DNA of 5,661 bases from Chloroflexota bacterium (lineage in GTDB: Bacteria; Chloroflexota; Anaerolineae; Anaerolineales; DRMV01): positions 1-5,661 of the forward strand of contig JAADEP010000095.1 of NCBI GenBank assembly GCA_013153335.1, given 5' to 3'. Both the position numbers and the translations under genes were made by a program. Below are positions 4,765 through 5,661 of the stretch, piece after piece. The notes below the pieces were generated by a model. The model had not been told where the DNA came from and searched no databases. It was given only the letters and a program-made list of their open reading frames with translations. Positions within the stretch are counted from its first letter, which is position 1, and the number at the start of each line of letters is the position of its first letter.

Positions 4765-5661
4765 TTACCGCGCTTGGGCGAGCCGTGCGTCCTCGGCTCG
4801 GGCCACGGCCATCCCTTTCTCCACATCCACCCAGGGGAGCAGAGCCAGGCCCACGATGAAGAAGAAGATAATGGCCAGGATGCCGTTTCGACCACTGCCC
4901 ATCTGTTGCGTGATGAAGCCCACGACCGCGGGGCCTGCGATGCCCGCGAATTTGGCGCTTACGCTGAAAAACGCGAAGAACTCGGCCGATTTGCTCTTGG
5001 GCACCAGGCGGCTGAACAGCGAGCGGCTCAACGCCTGGCTGCCACCCTGGACCATCGCTACACCGAAGCCCAAAAGCCAGAAGTGCCAGGCTTCGCGCAT
5101 GAAATAGGCGCCAATGGTGATCAAGATGTACACGACCAAGGCCAAATAAATGCCCCGTTTGACCCCAATGCGTTTGGCCAAGTAGCCGAACAGCAGCGAG
5201 AAGGGGATGCCCACAAATTGCACCATGAGGATGGTGCCGATGAGGTCCGCTTCTTTGAGCCCGATTTCGGAGCCATAAATTGTGGCCATTTTGATGATGG
5301 TGCTGATGCCGTCATTGTAGAACCAAAAGGCTACCAAAAACTTAAGCAGCTCGCTGAACTTGCGGATCTCGCCAAAGGTCTCGGCTAGCTGCCGAAAGCC
5401 TGCCACCACCGGGTTGAGCCCAGCCCATTTGGGATTAGGCTGCGCGGGCGGTTCCGGCACCCACTTCCACAGCGGGATGGTGAAGACGAACCACCAGATC
5501 GCGACCGAGAGCAACGACAGCCGGGTCATGAGCCCCTTTTGTTCCTCGGGCGCGAGCATGATCATGGCCAGATTGATTGCGAGCAAAATCCCGCCGCCGA
5601 GGTAGCCCATCGCGTAGCCCAACGTGGAAACAATATCGACCTCATCCTCGCGCGCGATGTG
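4765..5661 (-). CDS. UMF1/Atg22-like major facilitator transporter, N-terminus cut by window edge
   Basis: The minus-strand frame is open from the right edge to the TAA at 4767-4765, giving the C-terminal 298 residues of a protein whose family is usually about 420-460 long. The methionine-like codon at 5622 is a TTG (Leu) inside the conserved stretch DIVSTLGYAMGYLGGG (visible residues 9-24), so it is not the start; the true start lies outside the window. Family marks are that GYxxGYxGGG segment, FLVAFWFYNDGI (108-119), and the late signature QALSRSLFSRLVPK (209-222) followed by EFFAFFSVSAKF (227-238). These are typical of UMF1/vacuole-effluxer Atg22-like MFS proteins, integral membrane permeases whose bacterial substrates are mostly unknown. 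Several hydrophobic helices are visible, e.g. about 22-36, 52-65, 143-158, 170-187, 190-205 and 261-277. The C-terminus is short, charged and cytoplasmic-looking. It converges on tgt and is not part of that operon. Confidence 0.9.
   Translation of the reverse strand, partial: HIAREDEVDIVSTLGYAMGYLGGGILLAINLAMIMLAPEEQKGLMTRLSLLSVAIWWFVFTIPLWKWVPEPPAQPNPKWAGLNPVVAGFRQLAETFGEIRKFSELLKFLVAFWFYNDGISTIIKMATIYGSEIGLKEADLIGTILMVQFVGIPFSLLFGYLAKRIGVKRGIYLALVVYILITIGAYFMREAWHFWLLGFGVAMVQGGSQALSRSLFSRLVPKSKSAEFFAFFSVSAKFAGIAGPAVVGFITQQMGSGRNGILAIIFFFIVGLALLPWVDVEKGMAVARAEDARLAQAR

Noticed and set aside
4573..5388. 271-codon plus-strand frame in and beyond the convergent gap
   Set aside because: Most of it is antisense to the membrane transporter. 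Its composition (many His, Asp, Glu, Gln) is typical of a reversed hydrophobic gene, and no ribosome site or motif supports it.
5608..5622. Start of the transporter at the TTG at 5622 or the ATG at 5610
   Set aside because: The frame stays open to the edge and the codons upstream and around it encode the conserved segment before GYxxGYxGGG, so the protein begins outside the window.

Overview
This is a GC-rich, gene-dense bacterial window. Five colinear genes fill the + strand from 414 to 4499, and each end carries a minus-strand gene cut by the window edge. The contents suggest a member of the Chloroflexota, probably an Anaerolineae-like lineage. The clues are the base composition, a lipoprotein with a long Pro/Thr/Ser tether before a small C-terminal domain, and the sequence flavour of the amidotransferase and UMF1-type transporter. 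This placement is inference from general resemblance; no rRNA or other phylogenetic marker is present.

Layout. (1) 1-317, minus: the N-terminal 105 residues of a protein that reaches an HELAH zinc-metallopeptidase-type motif just before the edge. (2) 318-413: a short AT-rich divergent promoter region. It has a perfect TATAAT seven bases from the minus-strand ATG, which suggests a leaderless mRNA, and a TACAAT box facing the other way. (3) 414-4499, plus: a stand-alone RibD_C-type reductase, a class I glutamine amidotransferase-like protein, a SpoU/TrmH-family RNA 2'-O-methyltransferase, a small lipoprotein, and tRNA-guanine transglycosylase (tgt). The gaps are 59 bp, 15 bp, then two 4-bp ATGA overlaps. 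No internal promoter or terminator is evident, so this reads as one operon. (4) 4500-4764: a convergent intergenic region with no convincing gene but several inverted repeats, including a nested imperfect stem-loop of about 69 nt. (5) 4765-5661, minus: the C-terminal 298 residues of a UMF1/Atg22-like major facilitator transporter, open through the right edge.

Functionally, the operon mixes RNA modification (SpoU methyltransferase, Tgt for queuosine) with a pteridine/flavin-type reductase, an amidotransferase of unknown substrate and an exported lipoprotein. The last three genes look translationally coupled. Tgt retains its catalytic Asp pair, its zinc ligands and the Val typical of bacterial preQ1-using enzymes. 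I see no mobile element, CRISPR array, tRNA or rRNA. I do not find strong evidence of a wholly new system. The most unusual points are the HELAH protein with a possible leaderless promoter, the lipoprotein locked between two RNA-modification genes, and the structured convergent intergenic region.
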